Positions 41,866 through 53,251 are shown, counted from the stretch's first letter. The stretch is DNA of 64,000 bases from Regnicoccus_A sp014224355 (GCF_050920705.1 NZ_CP154799.1:62001-126000); one strand, 5' to 3'. The notes: a model not told the origin generated them from the letters alone. Program-made: numbers and translations.

Positions 41866-44800
41866 TCAGGTGGCCATGGCCAGCTTCTCCCGCTCCAGCA
41901 GGCCCACCGTGGCCAACTCGCTGGGGGGCACCAGCACCTTGAAGCGTGGGCGCCACTGGGGCCAGTTCGCCAGGATCTCAGCCGCCTTGCGGCTGCCGGT
42001 GACCTCCAGATGTGCCTCCAGCAGCGGCTTGATCAGCTGTTCCTGCTCAGGGGTCTGCAGGGGATGGACCGACACGATCTCGGGGTTGAGAAGACCTCCC
42101 AGCGCGTCCTCCTCATCGAGGAGGAAGGCCACACCGCCGGTCATGCCGGCGGCCACGTTGCGGCCGGTGCTGCCGAGCACCACGACCACACCACCGGTCA
42201 TGTACTCGCAGCCGTGGTCGCCGCAACCTTCCACCACAGTGCGGGCGCCGCTGTTGCGCACAGCAAAGCGCTCACCGGCACGGCCGAGGGCGAACAGCTC
42301 GCCACCGGTGGCGCCGTAGAGGCAGGTGTTGCCCATGATGACCTGGTTGCCGGGATCCTGGGTGTCAGCGGAAGGCACAACCGTGATGCGGCCGCCGTTG
42401 ATTCCCTTGCCGACGTAGTCGTTGGCATCCCCCTCAAGGCGCAGGTTCATGCCCTGCAGCGTGAAGGCGCCGAAACTCTGGCCGGCGGCACCCTCGAAGC
42501 AGAGATCGAGCCACCCATTGAAGCCTTTGTTGCCATGGCGGGCAGCCACCTCGCCAGCGAGGCGGGCTCCCACACTGCGGTCGGTGTTGACGATCGGCAG
42601 TCGGCGGGTCACCTGCCCGTGCTGCTCGATGGCCGCGAGCACCTCGGAATCAGCCAGGAGCTGATCCTCGAGGATCACTCCATTGCCATGGGCCTGGCTG
42701 TCATGGTGCAGCCAGCTGCGGTCGTCGGAGCCGGGCAGCGGGGCCAACAGGCAGGTGAGATCAAGGGCGCTGGTCTTGGCCAGGGCCACATGCCGGGGGT
42801 GAAGAAGCTCCACCCGACCGATCAGGTCTTCCAGCCGGGCCACCCCGAGCACACTCAGCAACTGGCGCACTTCCTCAGCCACGTAGAGGAAGAAATTGAC
42901 CACGTGCTCCGGCAGGCCGGTGAAGCGCTTGCGCAGGGCCTCCTTCTGGGTGGCCACCCCCACCGGACAATTGTTGGTGTGGCAGACGCGAGCCATGATG
43001 CAGCCCTCGGCGATCATGGCCACCGAGCCGAATCCGTATTCCTCGGCGCCGAGCAGGGCCGCCATCAGCACATCCCAGCCGGTTTTGAGGCCGCCATCGG
43101 CCCGCAGCACCACCCGACTGCGCAGACCGTTCTCCAGGAGGCTGCGGTGGACCTCGGAGAGGCCCAGTTCCCAGGGGCTGCCCGCGTGCTTGATCGAGCT
43201 CAGGGGTGAGGCTCCGGTGCCGCCGTCGTGGCCGGAGATCTGAATCACATCGGCATTGGCCTTGGCCACACCGGCAGCGATGGTGCCGATGCCGATCTCG
43301 GCCACCAGCTTCACGGACACCTTGGCGGCGGGATTCACCTGGTGCAGATCGTGGATCAGCTGAGCCAGATCCTCAATGGAATAGATGTCGTGGTGGGGCG
43401 GGGGTGAGATCAGCGCCACCCCGGGCTTGCTGTTGCGCAGCCAGCCGATGTAGGCATCCACCTTGGGGCCTGGCAACTGGCCTCCTTCACCGGGCTTGGC
43501 CCCCTGGGCCACCTTGATCTCCAGCTGCTGGCCACTGCGCAGGTACTCCGGCGTCACGCCGAAACGCCCCGAGGCCACCTGCTTGATGGCCGAGCAGGCG
43601 CTGTCGCCAGGCACCAGGCCCCTCAGGGTGGGCAGGGTGGCTGAGCGGCCGTCCGCGTCGACGTCGGGCAGCGGGTGGTAACGGGCAGGATCCTCTCCCC
43701 CCTCACCGCTGTTGCTCTTGCCGCCGAGGCGATTCATGGCCACCGCCAGCACCTCGTGGGCTTCGCGGGAGAGGGCCCCCAGGCTCATGCCACCGGTGCA
43801 GAACCGGCTGCAGATGCTCTCCACACTCTCCACCTGATCGATCGGAAGCGGGGTGGGAGCTGGGCGCAGCTCCAGCAGGTCGCGCAGGCCCGTGACCGGG
43901 CGGTGCTCCAGCAGGGTGCGGTAGGTGGCGAAATGGTCATAGCCGGGGCCGGCGGCGACGGCCGCATGCAGGGCCTTGGCCATCTCGGGGCTGTTGAGGT
44001 GGAACTCGCCGCCGGAGCGGAATTGCACGAAGCCCATGAACTCGAGCTTGGTGCGGTTGAGCTCGGGGAAGGCCTTGGCGTGGAACGTCAGGGTTTCGTT
44101 GGCCAGATCACGGAGGCTGAGGCCCGCCACCCGGCTGGTGGTGCCGCGGAAGGCCAGCTCGATCAGATCGGCGCCGATGCCGATCGCCTCGAAGATCTGG
44201 GCGCCGTGGTAACTGGCAAGCAGCGAGATGCCGATCTTGGAGAGGATCTTGCGCAGACCGGCCTCCAGGGCCTTGCGCACGTTGGCCTGGGCCTTGGCTG
44301 CATCGATCGCCGGCAGCTTGCCCCGCTCCATCAGGGAGCGGGTCTTGGGGTGGGCCAGCCAGTGGCGGGTGGTTTCCCAGGTGAGCCAGGGGCAGACGGC
44401 GCTGGCGCCGAAGCCGATCAGGCAGGCCAGGTGGTGGGTGCTCCAGCACTGAGCCGTGTCGATCACCAGGGAGCAGTGCAGGCGCACCCCCAGCCTGAGC
44501 AGGTGCTGGTGGACCGCGCCCACCGCCAGCAGGGCCGGGATGAAGGTGGTGGTGGCCGTGAGGCCCTCGGCGGTGCGGTCGGAGAGCACCAGGATCTGAC
44601 TGCCGTTTTTCACGGCCTGCTCGGCCGCCTGACAGAGACGCTGCACAGCGGCCTCCAGGCCAGCTGGTCCCTGATCAAGCCCGTAAAGGGTGGTGAGGGT
44701 GGTGGTGACCAGGCCCTGGTGGGGCAGAGCCTCCAGATCGGATTCGTTGAGAACGGGCGTGGCGAGGTGGAGCACCGAGGCGGCTGAGGGCTCTGGCCGC

Positions 44801-46464
44801 AGGGCCGATCCGCGCCGTCCCAGGTGCATCTCCAGGCTCATCACCAACTCCTCGCGGAGCGGGTCAATCGGAGGATTCGTGACCTGGGCGAAGCGCTGCT
44901 TGAAGTAGTCGTAAAGGAGGTGGGGCTTGCTGGAGAGCACCGCCAGGGGGATGTCGTCGCCCATGCAGTAGGTGGGTTCCTTGCCCTGGCCGGCCATGTC
45001 CTCGATCACCAGATCCAGATCCTCGGACGTGAACCCGAAGGCGGTCTGGTGGCGCAGCAGGTCGAGATCGCCGAGCTGCTGCTCCGTGCGCCAGGGCTGG
45101 GGATCCAGGCTGCGGCGGTACTCCTGCAGCCAGGCGGCGTAGGGGTAGCGGGAGGCCACTTCCTCCTTCACCTGCCAGTTCTTCAGCAGACGCCCCTGCT
45201 CGAGATCCACGGCGAGCATCTGGCCGGGGCCGAGGCGGCCCTTCTCGACGATGCGGCTCTCCTCGATCTCCACCACCCCGGTTTCCGAACCCATCACCAC
45301 CAGACCATCGCTGGTGATGCAGTAGCGGGCGGGGCGCAGTCCGTTGCGGTCGAGGGTGGCGCCGACGCTGCGGCCATCACTGAACACCAGCAGGGCCGGG
45401 CCGTCCCAGGGCTCCTGCAGACAGGCGGAATATTCGTAGAAGGCCTGAACATCGGGTCGTGACTCCAGCTCAGGCTGCTGATGAAACGCTTCCGGCACCA
45501 GCGTGAGCAGGCTGTCGGTGATCGGCCGGCCACTGCGCACCATCAGCTCGAGCATGGCGTCGAGGTTGGCCGAATCACTGAAGGCGGCGTTGACCACTGG
45601 CTTGAGGTCGGAGGCGGCATCGCCCCAGACCGCATCGAGATGGGACTCGGCCGCCTGGGCCCAGTTGATGTTGCCCAGCAGGGTGTTGATCTCGCCGTTG
45701 TGACCCAGCAGCCGCATCGGCTGAGCCAGGGGCCAGCGGGGCAGGGTGTTGGTGCTGAAGCGGCGGTGATAGACCGCGAAACTCACCGAGAAGCGCGGAT
45801 CGCGCAGATCGGCGTAGAACCCCGCGAGCACTTCGGAGCGCACCATGCCCTTGTAGACGATGGTGCGCCCGCTGAAGGAGGCGAAATAGAGGTCGTTGGG
45901 ATCACCCCCCGGGGCGGCCCGCACCATGTCGACCGCCCGGCGACGGCAGCGGAAGAGCAGGGATTCGAGCGCATCACCAGGCTCGGGGCCCTCCACCAGC
46001 CACTGCTCGATGCGTGGAACGGTCTGAAGCGCCAGGGGGCCCAGCACGGAAGGATCCACCGGCACCTCGCGCCAGCCGAGACTGCGCAGGCCCACCTGAG
46101 CGGCCGCCTGCTCGCACAAACGCTTGACCTCCTGGCGTTTCGGCTCCGACACGGGCAGGAAGACCATCGCCAGGCCTCGGCGCTCTGCCGGTGCCAGGGA
46201 GGATTCGGGCCAGACCTCGCCCAGGTAGCTCCAGGGAATGCCGCAGAGCACGCCGGCACCGTCGCCGGAATCACCGTCGCCGCCACAGCCGCCGCGGTGC
46301 TCCATGCAGCCCAGGCCGCGCAGGGCCTGCTCAAGCAACCAGTGGCTGGGCTCACCGCTGAGCTGGGCCAGAAAGCCGACGCCACAGGCGTCTTTCTCGC
46401 CCGCAACCTCCGCAGGTGCCGGACTGTCGCAATGGGGCCAAACAGAGCGGCGAGGAAGAGGCAT
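41866..46464 (-). CDS. glsF: Ferredoxin-dependent glutamate synthase
   Basis: Fd-GOGAT makes glutamate from glutamine and 2-oxoglutarate using photosynthetic ferredoxin. At 1532 residues it is full length. A 26-residue propeptide ends before the amidotransferase nucleophile Cys27 (KDACGVGFLAQLSG). The FMN/synthase domain has SGHDGGTGASPLSSIKHAG, and CIMARVCHTNNCPVG shows the three cysteines of the [3Fe-4S] cluster. The C-terminal GXGXG beta-helix domain (GKGINGGRITVVP, GATGGELFALGRAGERFAV) is intact. No NADH-binding partner is seen nearby, consistent with ferredoxin use. Confidence 0.97.
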   Translation of the reverse strand: MPLPRRSVWPHCDSPAPAEVAGEKDACGVGFLAQLSGEPSHWLLEQALRGLGCMEHRGGCGGDGDSGDGAGVLCGIPWSYLGEVWPESSLAPAERRGLAMVFLPVSEPKRQEVKRLCEQAAAQVGLRSLGWREVPVDPSVLGPLALQTVPRIEQWLVEGPEPGDALESLLFRCRRRAVDMVRAAPGGDPNDLYFASFSGRTIVYKGMVRSEVLAGFYADLRDPRFSVSFAVYHRRFSTNTLPRWPLAQPMRLLGHNGEINTLLGNINWAQAAESHLDAVWGDAASDLKPVVNAAFSDSANLDAMLELMVRSGRPITDSLLTLVPEAFHQQPELESRPDVQAFYEYSACLQEPWDGPALLVFSDGRSVGATLDRNGLRPARYCITSDGLVVMGSETGVVEIEESRIVEKGRLGPGQMLAVDLEQGRLLKNWQVKEEVASRYPYAAWLQEYRRSLDPQPWRTEQQLGDLDLLRHQTAFGFTSEDLDLVIEDMAGQGKEPTYCMGDDIPLAVLSSKPHLLYDYFKQRFAQVTNPPIDPLREELVMSLEMHLGRRGSALRPEPSAASVLHLATPVLNESDLEALPHQGLVTTTLTTLYGLDQGPAGLEAAVQRLCQAAEQAVKNGSQILVLSDRTAEGLTATTTFIPALLAVGAVHQHLLRLGVRLHCSLVIDTAQCWSTHHLACLIGFGASAVCPWLTWETTRHWLAHPKTRSLMERGKLPAIDAAKAQANVRKALEAGLRKILSKIGISLLASYHGAQIFEAIGIGADLIELAFRGTTSRVAGLSLRDLANETLTFHAKAFPELNRTKLEFMGFVQFRSGGEFHLNSPEMAKALHAAVAAGPGYDHFATYRTLLEHRPVTGLRDLLELRPAPTPLPIDQVESVESICSRFCTGGMSLGALSREAHEVLAVAMNRLGGKSNSGEGGEDPARYHPLPDVDADGRSATLPTLRGLVPGDSACSAIKQVASGRFGVTPEYLRSGQQLEIKVAQGAKPGEGGQLPGPKVDAYIGWLRNSKPGVALISPPPHHDIYSIEDLAQLIHDLHQVNPAAKVSVKLVAEIGIGTIAAGVAKANADVIQISGHDGGTGASPLSSIKHAGSPWELGLSEVHRSLLENGLRSRVVLRADGGLKTGWDVLMAALLGAEEYGFGSVAMIAEGCIMARVCHTNNCPVGVATQKEALRKRFTGLPEHVVNFFLYVAEEVRQLLSVLGVARLEDLIGRVELLHPRHVALAKTSALDLTCLLAPLPGSDDRSWLHHDSQAHGNGVILEDQLLADSEVLAAIEQHGQVTRRLPIVNTDRSVGARLAGEVAARHGNKGFNGWLDLCFEGAAGQSFGAFTLQGMNLRLEGDANDYVGKGINGGRITVVPSADTQDPGNQVIMGNTCLYGATGGELFALGRAGERFAVRNSGARTVVEGCGDHGCEYMTGGVVVVLGSTGRNVAAGMTGGVAFLLDEEDALGGLLNPEIVSVHPLQTPEQEQLIKPLLEAHLEVTGSRKAAEILANWPQWRPRFKVLVPPSELATVGLLEREKLAMAT

Positions 46465-46596
46465 GGCCCGGCAACAACCTGTCAGGAAACCGCAGAAGCC
46501 TGACGCAAGGCGGCTCCCGCAAGGGTGTGAATTGTGATCCTAGGAAAGTGCGATCAGCGTTAGCGTTCACCACCAACGGATGCGGGTCCAATCCTG
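46465..46596. promoter_or_regulatory. Divergent promoter region of glsF and the phosphodiester-glycosidase-domain gene
   Basis: This 132-base spacer must hold the promoters of both divergent genes. It has a moderately AT-rich core (GTGTGAATTGTGATCCTAGGAAAG, 46526-46549). glsF is a nitrogen gene, but I see no clean GTA-N8-TAC NtcA site by eye. Nothing else is recognisable. Confidence 0.35.
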
Positions 46597-48402
46597 ATGC
46601 GGTGCCGATCCCTTCGAAGCGGCCTGATCGGCCTGGCGTTGGTGGCCGTGCTGCCGGCTGCCGACACTGCCCTCGCCAGGGCCGAAGCCCAGGCCCAGGC
46701 CCTCCTGGCCCTCAGCCCCGCCCCTCCACGCCAGGAGGGCCAACGGATCGTGATCAATGGACGGGAGCAGAGCGCCCACTGGCAATGGCTCCCATCCGCG
46801 GGGGGAAACCCCGCCCAGGTCTGGCTGCCGCTTGAGGTGCTGCAGGGCCAGCTGGGCGTGGCCAGCAGCACCCGCACTGACGGCAGCCTGGAGCTGGAGT
46901 GGTTCGGGCGGAAGCTGCTGGTGCCCACCAATGCTCAGCGCAGCCTCGACGATGAGGTGGCCCTGGAGGCGGCCCCCTTGCTGCAGGCGGCTGGGGTCCG
47001 CATCCAGACGGACGGAGACCGCCTGCTCCTGGAGATGCCCCTGCCCGGCCTGCTGCGGGTGAGAGCCTCACCCCCCGGCCCAGATCGCCGGGTGGTGCTG
47101 GACCTCAATGGGGCGGCCCTGGTCCGGCAGGACGGCGGACAGGTTCTGCTGGGCCTGCGCAGCACGGCCAACCAGCGCGCTGAACTGCAGGCGCTCGGCG
47201 TTGCGGTCAGCTCCAGCCGGGAGGGGCTGCAGCTGCGCCCGAGCGGCGGTGGCAGGATCCTGACCCTGGGCGGCCCCGACAGGCTGGTGTTCGCCATCCC
47301 TCCGGGTTCCAGCGCCGGGGGAACGGCCCGGACGGATCCGGCCCCACCCCCCCTGGATCCACGCCTTCAGGCCCTGCTCTCACGCAGCGTCAGCATCGAT
47401 CGCCAGGTTCGCCCGGTGGGAGCCAGGCGCATGCTGATCAGCAGCGTCCGCTTCGACCCGAGGACCAGTCCGCTCGACCTGCGACTGCTCACCCGTCCTG
47501 ACGGGATGCAGGGGCTGACCTCGCTCACGGCCCTGGCCCAGCGGGAGCAGGCCCTGGTGGCCATCAACGGCGGCTTCTTCAATCGGGTGCGGCGGCTGCC
47601 CCTGGGGGCCCTCAAGGCCGAGGGGCGGTGGCTCTCGGGACCGATCCTCAACCGCGGCGCCATCGGCTGGCAGCCCGGCGGTCTGCCCAGCTTCGGCAGG
47701 CTGGTTCTGCAGGAGCAGCTGGTCGACACCAGGGGCCAGCGCTGGCCGCTGACCAGCCTGAACAGCGGCTATGTGAAACGGGGTCTGGCGCGTTACACCG
47801 CCGACTGGGGGAGGGCCTATCGGGCCCTCAGCGGCAACGAATCGGGCGTGTTGATCAGGGGTGGGGTGGTCCAGCGGCGGCTCGGAAGCGCCGAGCTGCA
47901 GCGGGGCATCCCCCTGGGACCCGAGGACACCCTGGTGGTGGGCAGGGCCGGAGTGGTTCCACCCTGGCCCGAGGCCAGCCGGCTCAACCTCGCCAGTCGG
48001 CCCAGCGACCCGCTCGGTCAGAAGGCCTTCGTGATGGGGGGCGGGCCCCTGCTGCTCCTGAACAGCCGGGTCGTCCTCAACGGCACGGCCGAAGGTTTCA
48101 GCAGCGCGTTTCAGGGCCAGGGCGCCCCGCGCACCGTGATCGGCAGCGATGGACGCCAGCTCTGGTTGCTGACGCTGCAGGGGGTGGGCCACGCCGGCCC
48201 CACCCTGCGGGAGACCGCCGTTCTGTTGCGGCAACTGGGCATGCGAGACGCCCTCAACCTCGATGGCGGTAGCTCCACAGGGCTGTTTGTGGGCAACACC
48301 CAGACGGTTCGGGGGCGGGGAGTGGCGGCCTCGATCCACAACGGCCTCGGCCTCGTGCCCCGCAGCGGGCAGGCGCAGGCCGTGGAACGAGCCGGGCGCT
48401 GA
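46597..48402 (+). CDS. Secreted phosphodiester glycosidase (NAGPA/DUF2233) domain protein
   Basis: A 601-residue protein with an N-terminal signal peptide (RSGLIGLALVAVLPAADTALA). Residues about 30-240 look like a copper-amine-oxidase-N/beta-rich domain; the C-terminal region from about 270 has the NAGPA fold: ALVAINGGFFNRVRRLPLGA, GRWLSGPILNRGAIGW, and the catalytic-type motif ALNLDGGSSTGLFV near the end. Family members remove sugars from phosphodiester links or act in the cell wall; the exact substrate is unknown. The downstream A-type protein is 65 bases away. Confidence 0.83.
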   Translation: MRCRSLRSGLIGLALVAVLPAADTALARAEAQAQALLALSPAPPRQEGQRIVINGREQSAHWQWLPSAGGNPAQVWLPLEVLQGQLGVASSTRTDGSLELEWFGRKLLVPTNAQRSLDDEVALEAAPLLQAAGVRIQTDGDRLLLEMPLPGLLRVRASPPGPDRRVVLDLNGAALVRQDGGQVLLGLRSTANQRAELQALGVAVSSSREGLQLRPSGGGRILTLGGPDRLVFAIPPGSSAGGTARTDPAPPPLDPRLQALLSRSVSIDRQVRPVGARRMLISSVRFDPRTSPLDLRLLTRPDGMQGLTSLTALAQREQALVAINGGFFNRVRRLPLGALKAEGRWLSGPILNRGAIGWQPGGLPSFGRLVLQEQLVDTRGQRWPLTSLNSGYVKRGLARYTADWGRAYRALSGNESGVLIRGGVVQRRLGSAELQRGIPLGPEDTLVVGRAGVVPPWPEASRLNLASRPSDPLGQKAFVMGGGPLLLLNSRVVLNGTAEGFSSAFQGQGAPRTVIGSDGRQLWLLTLQGVGHAGPTLRETAVLLRQLGMRDALNLDGGSSTGLFVGNTQTVRGRGVAASIHNGLGLVPRSGQAQAVERAGR

Positions 48403-48467
48403 AACCGCCTGGCGCAGAGGCTGGCAAGCTGGAGGCCTCCACGGTCACCTTGCGCCAGATCGCCCCC

Positions 48468-48824
48468 ATGCCCAAGGGTCTGACCCTGCGACTGTCATCC
48501 GCGGCGGCGGCCGAGCTCGGTCGACTGGCCGCTGTGGCCGGCACCCCCGGTCTGATGCACCTGGATCTGGTGCCAGGGGGATGCGAGGAATGGGTCATCC
48601 GGATCCGCCCGGGGCCCCTCGCTGGAGTTCCTGTGGCCCGGGCGGATGGCATCACCCTGCACTCCCCGGCGGCCCAGGTGCCACTGCTGGCGGGTCTCAG
48701 CCTGGATTACCGAGGTGACCTCAGCGGCGGCGGCTTTCTGATCCGCTCCGGGGAGGGAGTGCGCTGCTGTGCCTGCGGCGCCGCCTTCAGCCGATCAGGG
48801 GTTCGTGGGACCACGACAAAGTAA
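48468..48824 (+). CDS. A-type Fe-S cluster biogenesis (HesB/IscA-like) protein
   Basis: A 118-residue protein resembling IscA/SufA/HesB. It has GLTLRLSSAAAAELGRLAAV, a first cysteine in VPGGCEEWV, LDYRGDLSGGGFLI and the C-terminal C-x-C motif in RCCACGAAFSRSG. The spacing of the single cysteine and the terminal CxC agrees with Fe-S carrier proteins, although the sequence is more divergent than canonical IscA. ATG at 48468 (MPKGLTLRL) is chosen over TTG 48450. It sits directly before the str operon (rpsL). Confidence 0.8.
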   Translation: MPKGLTLRLSSAAAAELGRLAAVAGTPGLMHLDLVPGGCEEWVIRIRPGPLAGVPVARADGITLHSPAAQVPLLAGLSLDYRGDLSGGGFLIRSGEGVRCCACGAAFSRSGVRGTTTK

Positions 48825-48844
48825 GGTGACGGATTGTCGAAAAC

Positions 48845-48860
48845 GGCCGGACGCCCGGCC
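48845..48860 (+). other. Small GC hairpin in the rpsL leader
   Basis: GGCCGG - ACGC - CCGGCC is a perfect 6-bp stem with a four-base loop, 17 bases before the rpsL ATG and followed by TAATTCT. It could slow or regulate translation of the operon or be the terminator of the preceding gene; there is no T run. Confidence 0.45.
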
Positions 48861-48877
48861 TAATTCTCCGGCCCTCG

Positions 48878-49252
48878 ATGCCCACGATTCAGCAGCTGAT
48901 CCGCACCGAGCGGCAGCACCTCACCCGCAAGACCAAGTCCCCGGCTCTGCGCGCCTGCCCAGAGCGCCGTGGGGTGTGCACACGGGTGTACACGTCCACC
49001 CCGAAGAAGCCGAATTCGGCCCTTCGCAAGGTGGCCCGTGTGCGCCTCACCTCCGGCTTTGAGGTCACGGCCTACATCCCCGGGATCGGTCACAACCTTC
49101 AGGAGCACTCCGTGGTGCTGATCCGTGGCGGTCGCGTCAAGGACCTCCCCGGGGTCCGCTACCACATCATCCGCGGCACTCTCGACACCTCAGGTGTCAA
49201 GGATCGTCGCCAGAGCCGCTCCAAGTACGGCGCCAAGGCTCCCAAGAGCTGA
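48878..49252 (+). CDS. rpsL: 30S ribosomal protein S12
   Basis: S12 lies at the decoding centre and interacts with the A site. The 124-residue protein has the standard sequence: PTIQQLIRTERQHLTRKTKS, TSTPKKPNSALRKVARVRLT with the Lys linked to streptomycin resistance, GHNLQEHSVVLIRGGRVKDLP with the second key Lys, and KDRRQSRSKYGAKAP. First gene of rpsL-rpsG-fusA-tuf-rpsJ. ATG at 48878. Confidence 0.98.
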   Translation: MPTIQQLIRTERQHLTRKTKSPALRACPERRGVCTRVYTSTPKKPNSALRKVARVRLTSGFEVTAYIPGIGHNLQEHSVVLIRGGRVKDLPGVRYHIIRGTLDTSGVKDRRQSRSKYGAKAPKS

Positions 49253-49309
49253 TCCCAGCCCTGATCGTCTTCCACTCCTCTCCTTCGCACCGCCGATCCC
49301 CTCAGGTTT

Positions 49310-49780
49310 ATGTCCCGCCGCAACGCTGCTGAGAAGCGCCCGATCCTTCCTGACCCCCAGTTCAACAGCCGCCTGGCCTCGATGGTCGTGGCACGGCTGA
49401 TGAAGCACGGCAAGAAGTCCACCGCACAGCGGATTCTCTCCGACGCCTTCGGACTGATCAACGACCGCACCGGCAGCGATCCCCTCGAGGTGTTCGAAAC
49501 GGCCGTGCGCAATGCCACTCCCCTGGTGGAGGTCCGCGCCCGCCGGGTGGGCGGTGCCACCTACCAGGTGCCGATGGAGGTGCGTCAGGAGCGGGGTACC
49601 GCCATGGCCCTGCGCTGGCTGGTCAACTTCTCCCGGGCCCGCAACGGTCGGAGCATGGCCCAGAAACTGGCCGGCGAACTGATGGACGCCTCCAACGAAG
49701 CCGGCAGCGCTGTCCGCAAACGCGAAGAGACCCACAAGATGGCCGAGGCCAACAAGGCCTTCGCCCACTACCGCTACTGA
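49310..49780 (+). CDS. rpsG: 30S ribosomal protein S7
   Basis: S7 nucleates the head of the 30S subunit. The 156-residue product is normal in length: SRRNAAEKRPILPDPQFNSR, VARLMKHGKKSTAQRILSDA, VRARRVGGATYQVPMEVRQE and TAMALRWLVNFSRARNGRSM, ending HKMAEANKAFAHYRY. ATG at 49310, 57 bases after rpsL. Confidence 0.98.
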   Translation: MSRRNAAEKRPILPDPQFNSRLASMVVARLMKHGKKSTAQRILSDAFGLINDRTGSDPLEVFETAVRNATPLVEVRARRVGGATYQVPMEVRQERGTAMALRWLVNFSRARNGRSMAQKLAGELMDASNEAGSAVRKREETHKMAEANKAFAHYRY

Positions 49781-49882
49781 GCACCCGCTCTGGGCTGAAC
49801 GGCGGGCGCCTTCACTCAGATCAGGCCAGCCCCTAAACTCGCGCCCGCAAAATTCGTCGATCCAACACCGGAGACCTCCCCC

Positions 49883-51958
49883 GTGGCCCGCGCCTACCCC
49901 CTGGAACGCGTCAGAAATATCGGCATTGCCGCTCATATCGACGCCGGCAAGACCACCACGACCGAACGGATCCTGTTCTATTCAGGTGTGGTCCACAAAA
50001 TGGGTGAGGTGCACGATGGCGCCGCAGTGACCGACTGGATGGCCCAGGAGCGTGAGCGCGGCATCACCATCACCGCGGCGGCCATTTCCACCAGTTGGAA
50101 CGACCATCGCATCAACATCATCGACACCCCAGGTCACGTTGATTTCACCATCGAGGTGGAGCGCTCGATGCGGGTGCTTGATGGTGTGGTGGCCGTGTTC
50201 TGCGCAGTCGGTGGGGTGCAGCCCCAGTCTGAAACGGTCTGGCGCCAGGCTGACCGTTACAAGGTGCCCCGGATCGTGTTCGTCAACAAGATGGACCGCA
50301 CCGGGGCCGATTTTCTCAAGGTCTACGCCCAGATCAAGGATCGGCTCAAGGCCAATGCCGTTCCCCTGCAGCTGCCGATCGGCGCCGAAGGCGACCTGAA
50401 GGGAATCATCGATCTGGTGAGAAACAAGGCCATTCTCTACACCAATGATCTCGGCACCGACATCCTCGAAGGTGAGATTCCTGAGGCCATGAAGGAAGAA
50501 GCCGCCGAGTGGCGCGGCAAGCTGATGGAGTCGGTGGCTGAAACCGACGAAGAGTTGCTGGAAGAGTACCTGGAGAATGGTGAACTCAGCGAAGACCAGC
50601 TGATCAAAGGCATCCGCACCGGCGTGGTCAAGCACGGTCTCGTTCCCATGCTCTGCGGTTCCGCCTTCAAGAACAAGGGGGTCCAGTTGGTGCTGGATGC
50701 CGTCGTGGATTACCTGCCCGCTCCGGTCGACGTGCCGCCGATCACCGGCCTGCTGCCCGACGGCACCGAGTCGAACCGTCCCTGCGACGACAGTGCCCCG
50801 TTCAGCGCCCTGGCCTTCAAGGTGATGGCCGACCCCTACGGGAAGCTCACCTTCGTGCGCATGTATTCCGGGGTGCTGCAGAAGGGGAGCTACGTCCTCA
50901 ACAGCACCAAGGACAAGAAAGAACGCATTTCCCGCCTGATTCTGCTCAAGGCGGATGATCGCGAGGAGGTGGATGAGCTACGCGCTGGCGATCTTGGCGC
51001 TGTGCTGGGCCTCAAGGACACCACCACGGGGGACACCCTCTGCGTCGAAAGCGACCCGATCATTCTCGAATCGCTCTACATCCCTGAACCGGTGATTTCG
51101 GTGGCGGTGGAGCCCAAAACCAAGGGCGACATGGAGAAGCTTTCCAAGGCTCTTCAATCCCTTTCCGAAGAGGACCCCACCTTCCGGGTGTCCACCGACC
51201 CTGAAACCAGCCAGACCGTGATCGCCGGCATGGGTGAGCTGCACCTGGAGATCCTGGTTGATCGGATGCTGCGTGAATTCAAGGTGGAGGCGAACATCGG
51301 CGCACCGCAGGTGTCTTACCGCGAAACCATTCGTGCGAGTGCCAAAGGCGAAGGCAAATTCGCCCGCCAGACCGGCGGCAAAGGTCAGTATGGGCATGTG
51401 GTGATCGAGATGGAGCCGGGCGAGCCTGGTTCCGGCTTTGAGTTCGTCAACAAGATTGTTGGCGGCATCGTACCCAAGGAATACATTGGCCCCGCAGAGA
51501 ACGGCATGAAGGAAACCTGTCAATCCGGCGTGATTGCAGGATTCCCGATGATCGATATCCGAGTCACCATGGTGGATGGGTCCTACCACGACGTGGACTC
51601 CTCCGAAATGGCGTTCAAGATTGCGGGCTCGATGGCCTTCAAAGACGGGGTCAAGAAGTGCAATCCTGTACTTCTTGAGCCGATGATGAAGGTGGAGGTC
51701 GAGATCCCCGAGGATTTCCTCGGATCGGTCATCGGCGACCTCTCCTCCCGTCGCGGACAGGTCGAAGGGCAATCCATCGACAACGGACAGTCTAAAGTCC
51801 AGTCCAAGGTGCCCCTGGCCGAAATGTTCGGCTACGCCACTCAACTCCGATCCATGACCCAGGGTCGGGGTATTTTCTCGATGGAGTTCAGCCACTACGA
51901 GGAAGTTCCTCGCAATGTTGCTGAGGCCATCATCGCCAAGAATCAGGGCAATTCCTGA
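49883..51958 (+). CDS. fusA: Elongation factor G
   Basis: EF-G drives ribosomal translocation. The 691-residue protein is complete: G1 IAAHIDAGKTTTTERILFYS, switch region RERGITITAAA, G3 DTPGHVDFTIEV, G4 NKMDRTGADF, and domain IV with RETIRASAKGEGKFARQTGG and YGHVVIEMEPG. The C-terminus EVPRNVAEAIIAKNQGNS is regular. It starts with GTG at 49883, 102 bases after rpsG, and leads into tuf with a 39-base gap. Confidence 0.98.
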   Translation: MARAYPLERVRNIGIAAHIDAGKTTTTERILFYSGVVHKMGEVHDGAAVTDWMAQERERGITITAAAISTSWNDHRINIIDTPGHVDFTIEVERSMRVLDGVVAVFCAVGGVQPQSETVWRQADRYKVPRIVFVNKMDRTGADFLKVYAQIKDRLKANAVPLQLPIGAEGDLKGIIDLVRNKAILYTNDLGTDILEGEIPEAMKEEAAEWRGKLMESVAETDEELLEEYLENGELSEDQLIKGIRTGVVKHGLVPMLCGSAFKNKGVQLVLDAVVDYLPAPVDVPPITGLLPDGTESNRPCDDSAPFSALAFKVMADPYGKLTFVRMYSGVLQKGSYVLNSTKDKKERISRLILLKADDREEVDELRAGDLGAVLGLKDTTTGDTLCVESDPIILESLYIPEPVISVAVEPKTKGDMEKLSKALQSLSEEDPTFRVSTDPETSQTVIAGMGELHLEILVDRMLREFKVEANIGAPQVSYRETIRASAKGEGKFARQTGGKGQYGHVVIEMEPGEPGSGFEFVNKIVGGIVPKEYIGPAENGMKETCQSGVIAGFPMIDIRVTMVDGSYHDVDSSEMAFKIAGSMAFKDGVKKCNPVLLEPMMKVEVEIPEDFLGSVIGDLSSRRGQVEGQSIDNGQSKVQSKVPLAEMFGYATQLRSMTQGRGIFSMEFSHYEEVPRNVAEAIIAKNQGNS

Positions 51959-51997
51959 TCTCTCAACCCTAACCACCACCCCCGATTCTTTCCTTCA

Positions 51998-53227
<1,230 letters not shown>

Positions 53228-53251
53228 GTCGGAAACGGCCGCCCTGAATCA

